A stretch of DNA of 64,000 bases from Leptospira neocaledonica (GTDB lineage Bacteria > Spirochaetota > Leptospiria > Leptospirales > Leptospiraceae): positions 3,424 through 67,423 of the forward strand of contig NZ_NPEA01000008.1 in the NCBI RefSeq assembly GCF_002812205.1, written 5' to 3'. Of the stretch, positions 43,222 through 52,450 are shown piece by piece (within the stretch, counting starts at the first letter, position 1; each line of letters starts with the position of its first letter). The notes below the pieces were generated by a model. The model was not told the origin of the DNA and did no database searches. It saw nothing but the letters and a program-made list of their open reading frames with translations. The position numbers were made by a program, and so were the translations under genes.

Positions 43222-43893
43222 TTATTCCTTTCTAGGTGGTAATTCGGATCTGAACCAAGCGCCGAGTGTAGGCACATTTCTGGATTGGAGCCAGAGTCGT
43301 CCTCTTCCTTTAAATTTGGCGACTAAACCTTCTCCGCCCAAGAAGAAAGATTTCCAACCTCCGAACTTAGTGATCTCGTATTGCAGACCTTCTTCGAATG
43401 CTACGATATGGCCTGTATCTACTATAAATTCGCCTTCTACATCTAAGACTTCGATCCCACCGTAACTGGAGATAAGAACCGGTCCGCTTCCACTCAGTTT
43501 TAAGAAGAACAAAGACTCACCGCTGAAAAAACCTTTTAAGCCTTGGAACTTAGTATCTATATCTATCTCTGGTTTTGAAGCGAGAAAGGAACTGGATTGG
43601 ATAAAAATTGTACCGTTCAATTCCAGTTTTTCGATATCACCAGGAAGTGTGGGAGCCAGTAAAACTTCGCCCGCTTGTGATGCAGAGAATGTGTTCATCC
43701 AGAAAGATTCTCCTCCTAAGAAGGCAGCCTTCAAGGATTTAAAAAGTCCTCCTTGTTGTGCCTTACTTGTTTGCATTTGGATATGAGAACTCATACTCAT
43801 GAGAGCTCCCGCTTCCGCCTTGATGGATTCTCCGGAACTTAAATTTACTTTTGCTACGGAATAAGATGGTTTGTATAAAACTTGGATATTCAT
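43222..43893 (-). CDS. AIM24/TIGR00266 family protein, copy 2 of 3
   Basis: A 223-aa paralogue: MNIQVLYKPSYSVAKVNLSSGESIKAEAGALMSMS at the N-terminus, FFSGESLFFLKLSGSGPVLISSYG, DTGHIVAFEEGL and FFLGGEGLVAKFKGRGRLWLQSRN. ATG 43893 is preceded by AGGAATT. The next copy starts three bases after its stop. No catalytic residues are recognised; the proteins may oligomerise as TRAP-like rings. Confidence 0.82.
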   Translation of the reverse strand: MNIQVLYKPSYSVAKVNLSSGESIKAEAGALMSMSSHIQMQTSKAQQGGLFKSLKAAFLGGESFWMNTFSASQAGEVLLAPTLPGDIEKLELNGTIFIQSSSFLASKPEIDIDTKFQGLKGFFSGESLFFLKLSGSGPVLISSYGGIEVLDVEGEFIVDTGHIVAFEEGLQYEITKFGGWKSFFLGGEGLVAKFKGRGRLWLQSRNVPTLGAWFRSELPPRKE

Positions 43894-43911
43894 TTTAATT
43901 CCTAATATTTG

Positions 43912-44577
43912 TTAAACTGGAAGAAGTTTAGTAAGCCAGCTGATAAATCCGGAAGGCACTCTAGATTGGATCCATAGAGTTCCATTGCCTGAGAAATTTG
44001 CGACTAAACCTTCGCCACCTAGTAATGTGGATTTCCAATTTCCTCCCGCCTTTCCTACTTTGAATTGTAGAGAATTTTCGAAGGCGACTATATGACCTGT
44101 GTCTACAGTATAATTTCCTTCTACTCGGATTGGAACAATAGCTCCATAAGAACTTAAGAATACTTTTCCGGTTCCGGAAATTTCTAATAAGAACAGACCT
44201 TCTCCTCCGAATAAAGAACGAAGACCACCAAATTTAGAAACAACTTGGATGCCGGGATCGGATGCTAGATAAGATCCAGATTGAACAAAAATACTTTTTC
44301 CATTCAGATCCAGATCTATGATATCTCCGGGAAGATCGGGAGCAAGTCCGATCTCTCCTCCTGTATCGGGAGCTGTGTAAGTATTGAAGAAGAACGATTC
44401 TCCACCGAAAATTTTTCTGGAAAGTGCAGAAAGAAACCCACTTCCCATTTTGGTTTCTACACCCATTTTGGAACTCATGTACACCATGGCTCCGGCTTCC
44501 GATTTAATCGATTGACCAGGGCCTAATCTAAGTTTCAATAAGGAGAAGGAAGGTTTATGAGAGATCTGGAATTGCAT
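43912..44577 (-). CDS. AIM24/TIGR00266 family protein, copy 1 of 3
   Basis: ATG 44577 was chosen (221 aa) because MQFQISHKPSFS lines up with the starts of both downstream paralogues; the TTG at 44607 has no support. Family elements: ESGAMVYMS-type stretch, GEGLFLLEISGTGKVFLSSYG, DTGHIVAFENSLQFKV and GGEGLVANFSGNGTLWIQSR. First gene of the tandem triplet, divergent from the SDR gene. Function unknown. Confidence 0.82.
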   Translation of the reverse strand: MQFQISHKPSFSLLKLRLGPGQSIKSEAGAMVYMSSKMGVETKMGSGFLSALSRKIFGGESFFFNTYTAPDTGGEIGLAPDLPGDIIDLDLNGKSIFVQSGSYLASDPGIQVVSKFGGLRSLFGGEGLFLLEISGTGKVFLSSYGAIVPIRVEGNYTVDTGHIVAFENSLQFKVGKAGGNWKSTLLGGEGLVANFSGNGTLWIQSRVPSGFISWLTKLLPV

Positions 44578-44673
44578 ACGCGGGAAAGTTTGGAAAATAT
44601 TTTCCAAGGCGTCAATCGATTCCCGGGCTCGTAAATTTCTTTCTAGACTTCTTCTTATTTAAATTTAATCCGA

Positions 44674-45333
44674 ATGAAACAAATTTTAATCACTGGCGCA
44701 AACCGAGGCATCGGTCTGGAACTCGCAAATATCTATGTTGAAAAAGGTTATACCGTTTACGCTGCTTGTAGAAAAAGTTCGGAACCGCTCCGTAGATTGG
44801 GTGTAAAAATTTTCGAAGGCCTGGACCTAACCCAAAGCCAAAGTTTCGAAACTCTTTCCGGTTTTTTAACCGGGGTCAAACTGGACATATTTATCAATAA
44901 TGCAGGGATCCTGATCCCGGATAATTTGGAAAGTGTGGACTTTACGGAATTAGAAACTCAGATCCTGGTAAATGCGATCGGGCCAATCCGACTCAGCAGG
45001 CTTCTTCTTCCTAAACTTGGTCCAAATTCAAAACTGATATTTATCACTAGCAGAATGGGCTCTATCGCAGACAATACTTCCGGAGCCTATTATGGATACA
45101 GAATGTCCAAAGCCGCCTTGAACGCGGGTGCCGTTAGCCTAGCTCGTGACTTAAGCTCTAAAAAGATCTCTGTAGGTATTTTACATCCGGGAATGGTAGC
45201 TACCGAAATGACAGGTAGACAAGGAATTCCCCCTAGAAATGCAGCCGAAGGACTATTCCAACAGGTCGAAAAACTCTCTCCAGAACGGTCCGGAAGATTC
45301 TTTCACCAAAACGGGGAAGAGTTACCATGGTAA
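44674..45333 (+). CDS. Short-chain dehydrogenase/reductase
   Basis: A 219-aa SDR: nucleotide-binding TGANRGIG (8-15), INNAG near residue 75, catalytic Ser in FITSRMGS and the YXXXK pair in YGYRMSKAAL. It would reduce or oxidise an unknown alcohol or ketone with NAD(P)H; C-terminal residues are short, as in the carbonyl-reductase-like branch. It precedes lpxC by 261 bases in the same direction but with strong hairpins between, so probably separate. Confidence 0.88.
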   Translation: MKQILITGANRGIGLELANIYVEKGYTVYAACRKSSEPLRRLGVKIFEGLDLTQSQSFETLSGFLTGVKLDIFINNAGILIPDNLESVDFTELETQILVNAIGPIRLSRLLLPKLGPNSKLIFITSRMGSIADNTSGAYYGYRMSKAALNAGAVSLARDLSSKKISVGILHPGMVATEMTGRQGIPPRNAAEGLFQQVEKLSPERSGRFFHQNGEELPW

Positions 45334-45338
45334 TTGAT

Positions 45339-45380
45339 TCTGTCTCCCTAAAACAACAACTGTTGTAAAAAAGAGACAGA
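45339..45380 (+). terminator. Nested inverted repeat after the SDR gene
   Basis: TCTGTCTC (45339-45346) pairs with GAGACAGA (45373-45380), and inside ACAAC (45353-45357) pairs with GTTGT (45362-45366). It starts six bases after the SDR stop. No T-run follows, so terminator is tentative. A second, looser hairpin GTACAGA/TCTGTAC spans 45382-45423. Confidence 0.45.
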
Positions 45381-45453
45381 AGTACAGAAATTTCTTTCAA
45401 ATTATGTCTAGTTATCTCTGTACCGGGCTTTACTGCCTGTCTAAAACAATCTT

Positions 45454-45594
45454 TTTGCACTGCACCTGGCATGGATATTGCTTCTATAGTCCTAAAGGGT
45501 TAATTTGGACTTGGATCTCCAAGAACGTCCAATAAGATAAGAGCCCAAGTGCAAAGCGAATGGATTCCGGAATCGAAAGTTTCCGGGGTAGGAA
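45454..45594 (+). promoter_or_regulatory. Structured lpxC leader
   Basis: An 8-bp closing helix TTTGCACT (45454-45461) / AGTGCAAA (45548-45555) surrounds CTTGGA/TCCAAG (45510-45523) with TTGGA/TCCAA (45505-45509 and 45528-45532) just outside. Nearer the start, CCGGAA (45567-45572) can pair with TTCCGG (45581-45586), which abuts the GGGTAGGAA ribosome site; part of it also fits the palindrome GATTCCGGAATC at 45563-45574. These two pairings exclude one another. Role in lpxC control is inference. Confidence 0.35.
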
Positions 45595-45597
45595 ATG

Positions 45598-46503
45598 ATG
45601 AATTTCACTGAACATAGAAAAACTCTTAAAGAAACAGTTAGAATTAAGGGGATCGGATTACATTCCGGCAAAGAAGTAAATCTGATCGGGCACCCTGCTC
45701 CTGCTGGAAAAGGCATAGTCTTTGAATATAGAAAGGGAGAAGATAAAGCATCCATCCCTGTAGAATTAAGTAACGTGGTAGATACAAGTAACGCTACCAC
45801 ACTCGGAGATGGACTCCATAGGGTCCAAACTGTAGAGCATCTAATGGCAGCGGTATTCTCCTTAGGAATCACGGATATGGTCCTGGAAATCGACTCCGTA
45901 GAAGTTCCGATCATGGATGGATCTTCCCTTCCTTTCTTAGAAGCATTCGAAAGCACGGGTTATACCGAATTCGAAGAAAGAATAGAACCCATTTATGTTA
46001 AGAACCCAATGTGGGTAGTAGATGGGGACAAGTATCTTGTGATCCTTCCGAGCGAAACCTGGAAAGTGACGTACACAATTGACTTCCCTCACCCCCTTCT
46101 AAAAGGCCAGAATATCACAATCGATCTGGACCGCGACATTCTCAGAAACGAAATTTTACCAGCCAGAACCTTCGGATTTCTAAAAGACGTTGAAGCCCTC
46201 CAAGCAAGAGGTCTCGCTATGGGAGGCTCCTTGGACAATGCAATCGTTCTTACTCAGGATGGATACCTGAATGAATCCCTCCGCTACGAAAACGAATGTG
46301 TCCGACATAAAATTTTGGACCTGGTGGGAGATCTTTCCATCGCAGGAAGACCTATTATCGGACATTACTTGGCTTCCAAGGCGGGACATGCGCTGGACGT
46401 TTCCATGGCTAAGTTAGTCATGAGTTCAGTAACAGGAAATGAACTGGGCAAATACAAAAGCCGCCGGATCCCTCTTTTCAACAGAAAAGCGGCGATGGTC
46501 TAA
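45598..46503 (+). CDS. lpxC: UDP-3-O-acyl-N-acetylglucosamine deacetylase
   Basis: Zinc enzyme that commits precursors to lipid A synthesis. Seen: TVEHLMAAV with zinc ligand His81, the pair His237 and Asp241 in HKILDLVGDL, and catalytic His264 in KAGHALDV; RTFGFLKDVEALQARGLAMGGSLDNAIVL is family-typical. Size is normal at 301 aa. The ATG at 45598 has better ribosome-site spacing than the one at 45595. Substrate-specificity details for Leptospira lipid A cannot be read here. Confidence 0.95.
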   Translation: MNFTEHRKTLKETVRIKGIGLHSGKEVNLIGHPAPAGKGIVFEYRKGEDKASIPVELSNVVDTSNATTLGDGLHRVQTVEHLMAAVFSLGITDMVLEIDSVEVPIMDGSSLPFLEAFESTGYTEFEERIEPIYVKNPMWVVDGDKYLVILPSETWKVTYTIDFPHPLLKGQNITIDLDRDILRNEILPARTFGFLKDVEALQARGLAMGGSLDNAIVLTQDGYLNESLRYENECVRHKILDLVGDLSIAGRPIIGHYLASKAGHALDVSMAKLVMSSVTGNELGKYKSRRIPLFNRKAAMV

Positions 46504-46513
46504 TCCGCTCGAT

Positions 46514-46538
46514 TTCCCGCCTTTGATTTGGGCGGGAA
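46514..46538 (+). terminator. GC-rich hairpin after lpxC
   Basis: TTCCCGCC (46514-46521) pairs perfectly with GGCGGGAA (46531-46538), 10 bases after the lpxC stop. No T-run follows, so it is a weak or factor-assisted terminator, or an mRNA-stabilising stem. Confidence 0.6.
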
Positions 46539-46606
46539 GTCACAGATTTATAAAAGACTTGTCGATTCACTAAACTACTGTATTTCTACCTGCGGATATT
46601 CATTCT

Positions 46607-48349
46607 ATGAATGGCGGCGGAAAAAGAAGTACATATATGGGGATAGTCGCTTTTCCCGGAAGGTTTTACGGTAAATGCGTAAAAGTCGGGACAAAGAGAA
46701 GACATCTTGCTCACGGCGCCTATATCCACGAGAGCCAGAAGCAGGAAGAGCTCAAAAAACTTGCGAGCGCTCTAGATTCTTCCAAAATAGAATTAAAATC
46801 TATCATCTCTAGTCTCAAAACAAGAGAACAAGATAGAGAACTTAAAGAAATTTTAGAAACCCAGGTCACGATCACGGAAGATCCGGGTTTGCAAGATTCA
46901 TTTAGGAATCGCATTAAAGAATACAATGAAAATGCGTTTTTAGCGGTTCAAAATACGATCAACGAACTCACAGATAAGTTTACTCGTTTGGACAATCCAT
47001 TCTTTCGAGAAAGATCAGATCATTTTCAGGATATTTCCAATCGGATCTTAGAAAACCTTTTGGATAAAAAAGAAGAAGTCTCCTTTTTAGCGGACCAATC
47101 AGAGGACGTGATCCTAGTCGCAAGACAATTGACCCCTTCTCAAATGATACTCATGGACAAGAGTAAAATTAGAGGAATAGCCACCGATTTGGGAGGAAAA
47201 ACAGGTCATATGGCGATCCTTGCCAGAAACTACGGGATCCCCACAATCGTAGGTTTAAAGGAATTTTATAGAAATATTAACGATTTTGAATATGTTTTTT
47301 TGGATGCGGACACCGGTCAGATCGTGAGGAACCCTACGATAGAAGAAGTTAAGTATTACGGAGCTTCTTCTCCCTTGAGTTTTGAGACCAAGATAATAAA
47401 ACCAAAAAAAGCGGTTACAAAAGACGGAGTCAAGATCCGACTAAAATGTAATTTAGAATCGGATACAGACTGCGATCTTGCTAAAAAAGCGGATGTGGAC
47501 GGAGTGGGACTTTTCCGTTCCGAGTCGTTATTCTTAAAATACCAGGATAAAAACGTTTCCGGAGAAGAACAATTCTTAGCCTACAAAAGGATCGCAGAAG
47601 GAATGGATCCTAATCCTGTTTACATTCGAACTTTCGATATAGGAGCGGATAAATTTTCGACAGGAGAATTTGAAGAAAATCCTTTTTTAGGAAATAGAGG
47701 GATTCGATACAGTCTCCAAAACCCGGAATGGTTCAAGGAACAATTGATCGCGATACTAAGAGCTTCCGCTTATGGAAACTTAAGTATTCTACTCCCTATG
47801 GTGACAAACCTAGGAGAGATCAAAAAAACAAAAGAAATATTAGAAGAATGTAAAAGAGAACTTACCACCAGAAAAGAAAAGTTCAATAAGAAGATAAAAT
47901 TAGGCGTGATGGTAGAAACTCCTTCGGCAGTATCTTCCATGGATGTTCTTGCAAGAGAAGTGGATTTTTTCTCCGTCGGAACAAACGATCTATTACAATA
48001 TTTAATGGCAGTTGATCGGAATAACGTAAATGTTTCTTCCTTATACAATCCATTTCATATTTCTTTCTTAAGAACTCTGGTCCAGATCGTAGAAACAGCT
48101 TGGAAATATGAAAGACCGTTGAGTATCTGCGGAGAAATTGCGTCCGACACAAATTTTACGATCTTACTTTTGGGTATGGGATTTAGGGAACTTTCCATCT
48201 CCATTCCGTTTGTAGGTCCGATTCGTAAAATTTTAGGATCTGTCAGTTTAAAACAGGCAAATTTTCTTTTAAAAAAGATTTTAGAACTTTCTGAAAATGA
48301 GGATTACGAGGCAATCGAAGCCTTTCTGTTTAGCAAACATTTGGAATAA
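46607..48349 (+). CDS. ptsI: Phosphoenolpyruvate--protein phosphotransferase (enzyme I)
   Basis: The first enzyme of the PTS, passing phosphate from PEP to HPr. At 580 aa it has the EI layout: an N-terminal domain with phospho-histidine His201 in GGKTGHMAILAR, and a PEP-binding C-domain with GLFRSESLF, EENPFLGNRGIRYS and the CGEIASD motif (Cys508). No HPr or sugar-specific EII gene is next to it, so in this organism it may serve regulatory rather than sugar-uptake phosphorylation. ATG 46607 and the in-frame ATG 46637 are both possible starts. Confidence 0.93.
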   Translation: MNGGGKRSTYMGIVAFPGRFYGKCVKVGTKRRHLAHGAYIHESQKQEELKKLASALDSSKIELKSIISSLKTREQDRELKEILETQVTITEDPGLQDSFRNRIKEYNENAFLAVQNTINELTDKFTRLDNPFFRERSDHFQDISNRILENLLDKKEEVSFLADQSEDVILVARQLTPSQMILMDKSKIRGIATDLGGKTGHMAILARNYGIPTIVGLKEFYRNINDFEYVFLDADTGQIVRNPTIEEVKYYGASSPLSFETKIIKPKKAVTKDGVKIRLKCNLESDTDCDLAKKADVDGVGLFRSESLFLKYQDKNVSGEEQFLAYKRIAEGMDPNPVYIRTFDIGADKFSTGEFEENPFLGNRGIRYSLQNPEWFKEQLIAILRASAYGNLSILLPMVTNLGEIKKTKEILEECKRELTTRKEKFNKKIKLGVMVETPSAVSSMDVLAREVDFFSVGTNDLLQYLMAVDRNNVNVSSLYNPFHISFLRTLVQIVETAWKYERPLSICGEIASDTNFTILLLGMGFRELSISIPFVGPIRKILGSVSLKQANFLLKKILELSENEDYEAIEAFLFSKHLE

Positions 48350-48410
48350 AGTTCGACTCTAAGAACGCTTGCAGGAACGCACGCGCCTGGCAATTTAATT
48401 CTAAATGCAA

Positions 48411-48428
48411 ATGTTGGAACTCCAACAT
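48411..48428. repeat. Palindrome ATGTTGGA-AC-TCCAACAT
   Basis: Third copy of the TGTTGGA-NN-TCCAACA motif, in the 86-base gap between the convergent ptsI and the gene at 48436. It is flanked by GCAA and TTGC, extending the stem with one bulge. Confidence 0.65.
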
Positions 48429-48435
48429 TGCAAAT

Positions 48436-49107
48436 TTACTTTATAATATCAGAATATTCCAGACTCAAAAATAAAAAAGGCTCCTGGTCGATCTTCTTCT
48501 CTTGTAAAAATAGAGGACCTAAGGACTCTTTCGGTTTCAGGAAATTTAAGTACGACTGCTTTTCTGTTCTAAGGAAAAAATTCCCTTCTGATTTTTTCTC
48601 GAAATGAAACTGAGAAATCTTTTTAATCACAGATGGAAGATTTCTATTTTCAGAATGGATCTTAGAAAATAAAATTAGATAATTTTTCTCTTTCCAAGTT
48701 CCTTCGAAAACGAACCCTTCGGAGGAAAAAAATTCTCTAAAAGGAATTTTTTCGGAAAGATCTTCCAATCTTGAATATTGAAATACTTCTTCCGTACCGA
48801 GCACTTTTGGTAAAAAAGAATCGATCTTAAGTCCGGGAGCATCTTCCCAGCCTGCACTTAAACAAATCCCTTTTTTAAAACTTGGGTTTAGGTTTTTGAT
48901 CTCCAGTTCCGAGTGAAACTTTTTCCAAAAAAGTTCCGCTCTGGCAAAAATGAATCCTAAATTTAAGGCAGAAAATTCTCTTACCCTGGAAAAGTCCCAG
49001 ACTTCTCTTTCTCTTAACGTGGAAAAGTAGAGATTGTCCAAAGCATATAGGTCCGAATGACCATAAGGTTCGAAAATACTTGGTTTGGAGAGGATCGTTT
49101 TCGCCAT
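48436..49107 (-). CDS. Hypothetical protein
   Basis: A 223-aa, soluble, charged protein with no signal peptide and no motif I know. The DNA is very A/T rich at the third positions but the frame is clean. It follows the acyl-CoA-ligase terminator on the same strand. It may be a Leptospira-specific gene; no function is offered. Confidence 0.6.
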   Translation of the reverse strand: MAKTILSKPSIFEPYGHSDLYALDNLYFSTLREREVWDFSRVREFSALNLGFIFARAELFWKKFHSELEIKNLNPSFKKGICLSAGWEDAPGLKIDSFLPKVLGTEEVFQYSRLEDLSEKIPFREFFSSEGFVFEGTWKEKNYLILFSKIHSENRNLPSVIKKISQFHFEKKSEGNFFLRTEKQSYLNFLKPKESLGPLFLQEKKIDQEPFLFLSLEYSDIIK

Positions 49108-49148
49108 ACAGGATACATATCGGCGGCATGTATAATTCCCCGCAGGGT

Positions 49149-49180
49149 AAAAAAAAAAGCCCCGGTTGGTAACCGAGGCT
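49149..49180 (-). terminator. Rho-independent terminator of the acyl-CoA ligase gene
   Basis: On the minus strand AGCCTCGGTT and AACCGGGGCT pair with a three-base loop and are followed by ten T residues. It lies 33 bases after the ligase stop at 49213. The best terminator in the window. Confidence 0.92.
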
Positions 49181-49212
49181 TCTTCTTTCCTTTTTTAAGC
49201 GTTAAAAAAGGA

Positions 49213-51252
49213 TTATTTATCTGTGTAGACCTTCTTGATTTTATCCGCGTATTTCTCAGCGATTACGTGGCGTTTCATCTTCAACATATTGTTCAGCTCG
49301 TCTCCCACCTCAAAAGGTTTGGAAACTATGAAGAAAGGAGTCACTTGCTCGAAGGACTTAAATCCGTTCTTAGCGTTATTCAACGCCTTGATCTCTTTCT
49401 TGTATAGATCTACCACTTTTGCGTTGTCTATCAAAGCTTCTTTATTAGAAGTATCAACTCCGTTCTCTTTTGCCCATTCTTCTAATTTTTCGAAGTCAGG
49501 AACAATGATGGCTCCCAGGTTTTTCTGGTCTTGGCCTATGATCATACACTGGCTGATATAAACGGATTCTTGGAGTTTGTTCTCGATTGGAACCGGCTCC
49601 ACATTTTCCCCACCTAACAAAACAACAGTGTCTTTCGCTCTTCCGGTAAGTGTAAGGGTATGTTTGAAGTTGATCATCCCCATATCGCCTGTGTTCATCC
49701 ATCCGTCCACAAGAGCCTTAGAAGTAGCTTCTTCATTTTTGAAGTAACCTTTCATAACTTGAGGACCGTTTACGAATACAACACCCTTGCGTCCTAGTTT
49801 ACCTTTGATCACTTTTCCGTTTGCGTCGATCTCTGTCAGAATTTCATTATTATCATTTCTGATCTGAAGATGAGTTTTAGGAACGATGGAACCTACGGAA
49901 CCTATGATGAGTTTTTGGAAGGTTCTTACGGAAAGTACAGGAGAAGTTTCAGTCATACCGTAACCTTCCAATACGTTGATCCCGATATTATTGAAGAACT
50001 CATCTACGTGACGAGGAAGAGCTCCTCCTCCGGAGATAGATGCCTTAAGTCTTCCACCTGTAGCAGTTCTGATCTTGGAAAGAACGATCTTGTCCAAAGT
50101 TGCGCTATTGAAGAATACTCCAAGTCCTGCAAGAATATAAAGAGGCAGGCTTAAATAAGAGAACTCAGTAGGAGCCAATATATAAGCTGCAATCGAAGAA
50201 GCTACTGTCAGAGTAAAAGGCCCGGTCAGAACCAGTTGAACCAACATTAAGATTCCGTAAAATAGGGAAACAATCGGATTTCTTCCGGTATAATCCACTT
50301 CTTTGCCGGTGATAAAACGAACAGCTGCGTTTTTCTTATCGGAGAAGAAGTAAGCTAGTTTGAATAAACCACGGCGGATCGCAGGAGTTTGACTTGGATC
50401 GTTAATCCTTGTATAAATTCCGTTATAGATATTTTCCCAAAGACGAGGAGCGGAACCCATAAAGGTAGGCTTTACAGTTGCCAAGTCTTGGCGAAGATCT
50501 CGAACGTTTGTGTAATATGTAGCCGCACCAATACTGATACAAACATATTCTACAACTCTTTCGAACACGTGCCATACAGGAAGAATGGAAAGTAACTTTG
50601 CTTCCGCATTGATCTTTAGCATAGGAGTTACGTTCAATACTTGGTGCATCATATTAGAATGTCTTAATTGAACACCTTTAGGAAGACCAGTTGTCCCGGA
50701 TGTATAGATCAAAGTGAAAAGGTCCTCAGGTTTGATAGAAGCAACTCTATCTTCTACCTTGCGGGAACCGGAAGCTCTTAAACCTTTTCCTTTTTCGATC
50801 AGGTCATACATTTTTAGAACGCCTGGAGCCTCGGATTCTTTGTCCATTACGATAATCGTTTTTACTTTTCCGAGCTGCGACTTGTTTCTGTTGAATTTCT
50901 CCAACATTTTATCGTTTTCTATGAATACTACTTCGGACTCAGAGTGACTAACGATATAAACGATTTCAGAATCGGTAATATCCGTTCCTCTTGGAACGTC
51001 AGCCGCACCAGTCATGATGATACCGTAATCTGCGATAATCCATTCTACACGGTTATCTGCAAGTAATGCGACATGGTCTCTGGATTGAATGCCAAGTTCG
51101 ATCAAAGCCTCAGCAAGATTCACTCCTGCTTCGTATAACTCTGAATAGTTGATCGGCAAATAATTCTTTTGCGCATCTTTGTATAAGAAAGCCGGTTTAT
51201 TTTTAAATTTTTCTGCCGACTCACGAAATAATTGGGCGAGATTCTCAGCCAT
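49213..51252 (-). CDS. Long-chain fatty acid--CoA ligase, second copy
   Basis: A 679-aa AMP-forming acyl-CoA synthetase: [11 protein letters not shown] at 183-193, [15 protein letters not shown] and [17 protein letters not shown]. Relative to the paralogue at 9815 it is 42 aa longer, mainly by an extra hydrophobic segment at about 345-400 ([29 protein letters not shown]), which may anchor it in the membrane. It activates long-chain fatty acids for phospholipid synthesis or degradation. ATG 51252 follows AGGAG closely. Confidence 0.92.
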   Translation of the reverse strand: MAENLAQLFRESAEKFKNKPAFLYKDAQKNYLPINYSELYEAGVNLAEALIELGIQSRDHVALLADNRVEWIIADYGIIMTGAADVPRGTDITDSEIVYIVSHSESEVVFIENDKMLEKFNRNKSQLGKVKTIIVMDKESEAPGVLKMYDLIEKGKGLRASGSRKVEDRVASIKPEDLFTLIYTSGTTGLPKGVQLRHSNMMHQVLNVTPMLKINAEAKLLSILPVWHVFERVVEYVCISIGAATYYTNVRDLRQDLATVKPTFMGSAPRLWENIYNGIYTRINDPSQTPAIRRGLFKLAYFFSDKKNAAVRFITGKEVDYTGRNPIVSLFYGILMLVQLVLTGPFTLTVASSIAAYILAPTEFSYLSLPLYILAGLGVFFNSATLDKIVLSKIRTATGGRLKASISGGGALPRHVDEFFNNIGINVLEGYGMTETSPVLSVRTFQKLIIGSVGSIVPKTHLQIRNDNNEILTEIDANGKVIKGKLGRKGVVFVNGPQVMKGYFKNEEATSKALVDGWMNTGDMGMINFKHTLTLTGRAKDTVVLLGGENVEPVPIENKLQESVYISQCMIIGQDQKNLGAIIVPDFEKLEEWAKENGVDTSNKEALIDNAKVVDLYKKEIKALNNAKNGFKSFEQVTPFFIVSKPFEVGDELNNMLKMKRHVIAEKYADKIKKVYTDK

Positions 51253-51418
51253 GAATGGAAATTCTCCTGAAATGAAATGGAATGATGGATGTGTCCGGCA
51301 GCACTTACCGGGAATCTAATTCCAGATTCAAACTAAATGCTGAAAGATAAATCCTTTTTTTTAAAACGAGTCTAAGTTTGGCTTTTTATTGCACAATCGT
51401 TATGGATAAAACGACATT

Positions 51419-51928
51419 TTAAGGGGATTCAAGCCAGTTTTTTAGTCTTCCGGTCAATATTGGTAGATCTTTCTCTGAAATTCCGTATTGGGAATGAAGT
51501 TTCTTTCCTGATTTACTAAAGACAAATAATGCAGGCTGACCTTCTATTTTAAGAGGGGTTACTAATTTCCATTCAGGATCCAGAAGACTTGGATATAACA
51601 TTCCGAATTCGGAAGCAGCCTTTCGGATTTCTTCCAAGCTTAGATCGTCTTCTGTATTCACACCTAACACGATAGCAGGAGAATCTTTTAATTTTTCTCT
51701 CAATTTTTCGACTACCGGGACTGCCTTTTTACAAGGTTCACACCAGCTTGCCCAGAAATCGAGGACCACTAATTTGCCTTTATCTTCCAAAAATTTATGA
51801 GAGTTACCATCCCAATCCTCTAAGGTCACCTGGTACAGCAAAGGTTGCTCGTCCGATCTACAATCGTTTAAGAATAAAATGAAAAAAAGAAGAAGGAAGA
51901 AGAAAGGCCAGGCTTTTCTAAAAACCAT
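51419..51928 (-). CDS. TlpA-like thioredoxin-fold protein
   Basis: A 169-aa protein with one N-terminal hydrophobic segment and a thioredoxin domain having CEPC (Cys63, Cys66) in DFWASWCEPCKK, placing it in the TlpA/ResA/CcmG branch. Such proteins reduce or handle disulfides in the periplasm, as in cytochrome c maturation. The LFLNDC stretch (Cys23) could be a lipobox, though Asp before the Cys is unusual, so a membrane anchor is as likely. No cytochrome genes are adjacent. Confidence 0.83.
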   Translation of the reverse strand: MVFRKAWPFFFLLLFFILFLNDCRSDEQPLLYQVTLEDWDGNSHKFLEDKGKLVVLDFWASWCEPCKKAVPVVEKLREKLKDSPAIVLGVNTEDDLSLEEIRKAASEFGMLYPSLLDPEWKLVTPLKIEGQPALFVFSKSGKKLHSQYGISEKDLPILTGRLKNWLESP

Positions 51929-52030
51929 ACTTCCAGTTTACAAATAAGAATATAAGCTACAAGTCATTTACTTCCAATTCTACCTTGCTTTAAAGAGTGG
52001 AGATCAAAAACTTGTACAGGGTTTTCAGCC

Positions 52031-52450
52031 TTGGAAGAAACCAGGATCTATAATTACTATTTCCAATTTTCTGAGTTCCAATCTTATTTGGAAGGAAGAA
52101 GATTCCAAGGAACAGGCATCCATTTTGATTCCGGAGCCCCGGAAGGATCCGTAAAACCACCAATTCTCTCCGCTTTTCTGGATCCTAAAAAAGGATTTAT
52201 TCTACAATTAAGATCTAACAAAACTTTAGAAAAAATCTGCACCGATTGGACGGACAATTCTTGGACAAGGAAAGAAGACCTATTTGTTTGGAATGTGAAT
52301 CCGATGGAACAAATTTATTTCCAGGCCTTGGATAGTAATCGGATCCATATTCACTGGAAATCTTCCTCCGATATTCTTTTTTCCGGAACGATCGAAGAAT
52401 CTAAAAGATCTTTGACCCAAAAGATCTTAAACTTTTTTATTAGAAACTAA
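52031..52450 (+). CDS. Small hypothetical protein
   Basis: A 139-aa frame starting at TTG 52031, with Trp/Phe-rich, beta-like content (RIYNYYFQFSEF; WTDNSWTRKEDLFVWNVN) and no motif I recognise. Start is uncertain, as no ATG is near. Its end overlaps the convergent glycosyltransferase by 24 bases. A real gene is likely because the frame is clean and the composition is typical, but no function can be given. Confidence 0.55.
   Translation: MEETRIYNYYFQFSEFQSYLEGRRFQGTGIHFDSGAPEGSVKPPILSAFLDPKKGFILQLRSNKTLEKICTDWTDNSWTRKEDLFVWNVNPMEQIYFQALDSNRIHIHWKSSSDILFSGTIEESKRSLTQKILNFFIRN

Noticed and set aside
49870..50154. 94-codon + strand frame in the acyl-CoA ligase
   Set aside because: Antisense shadow, no support.
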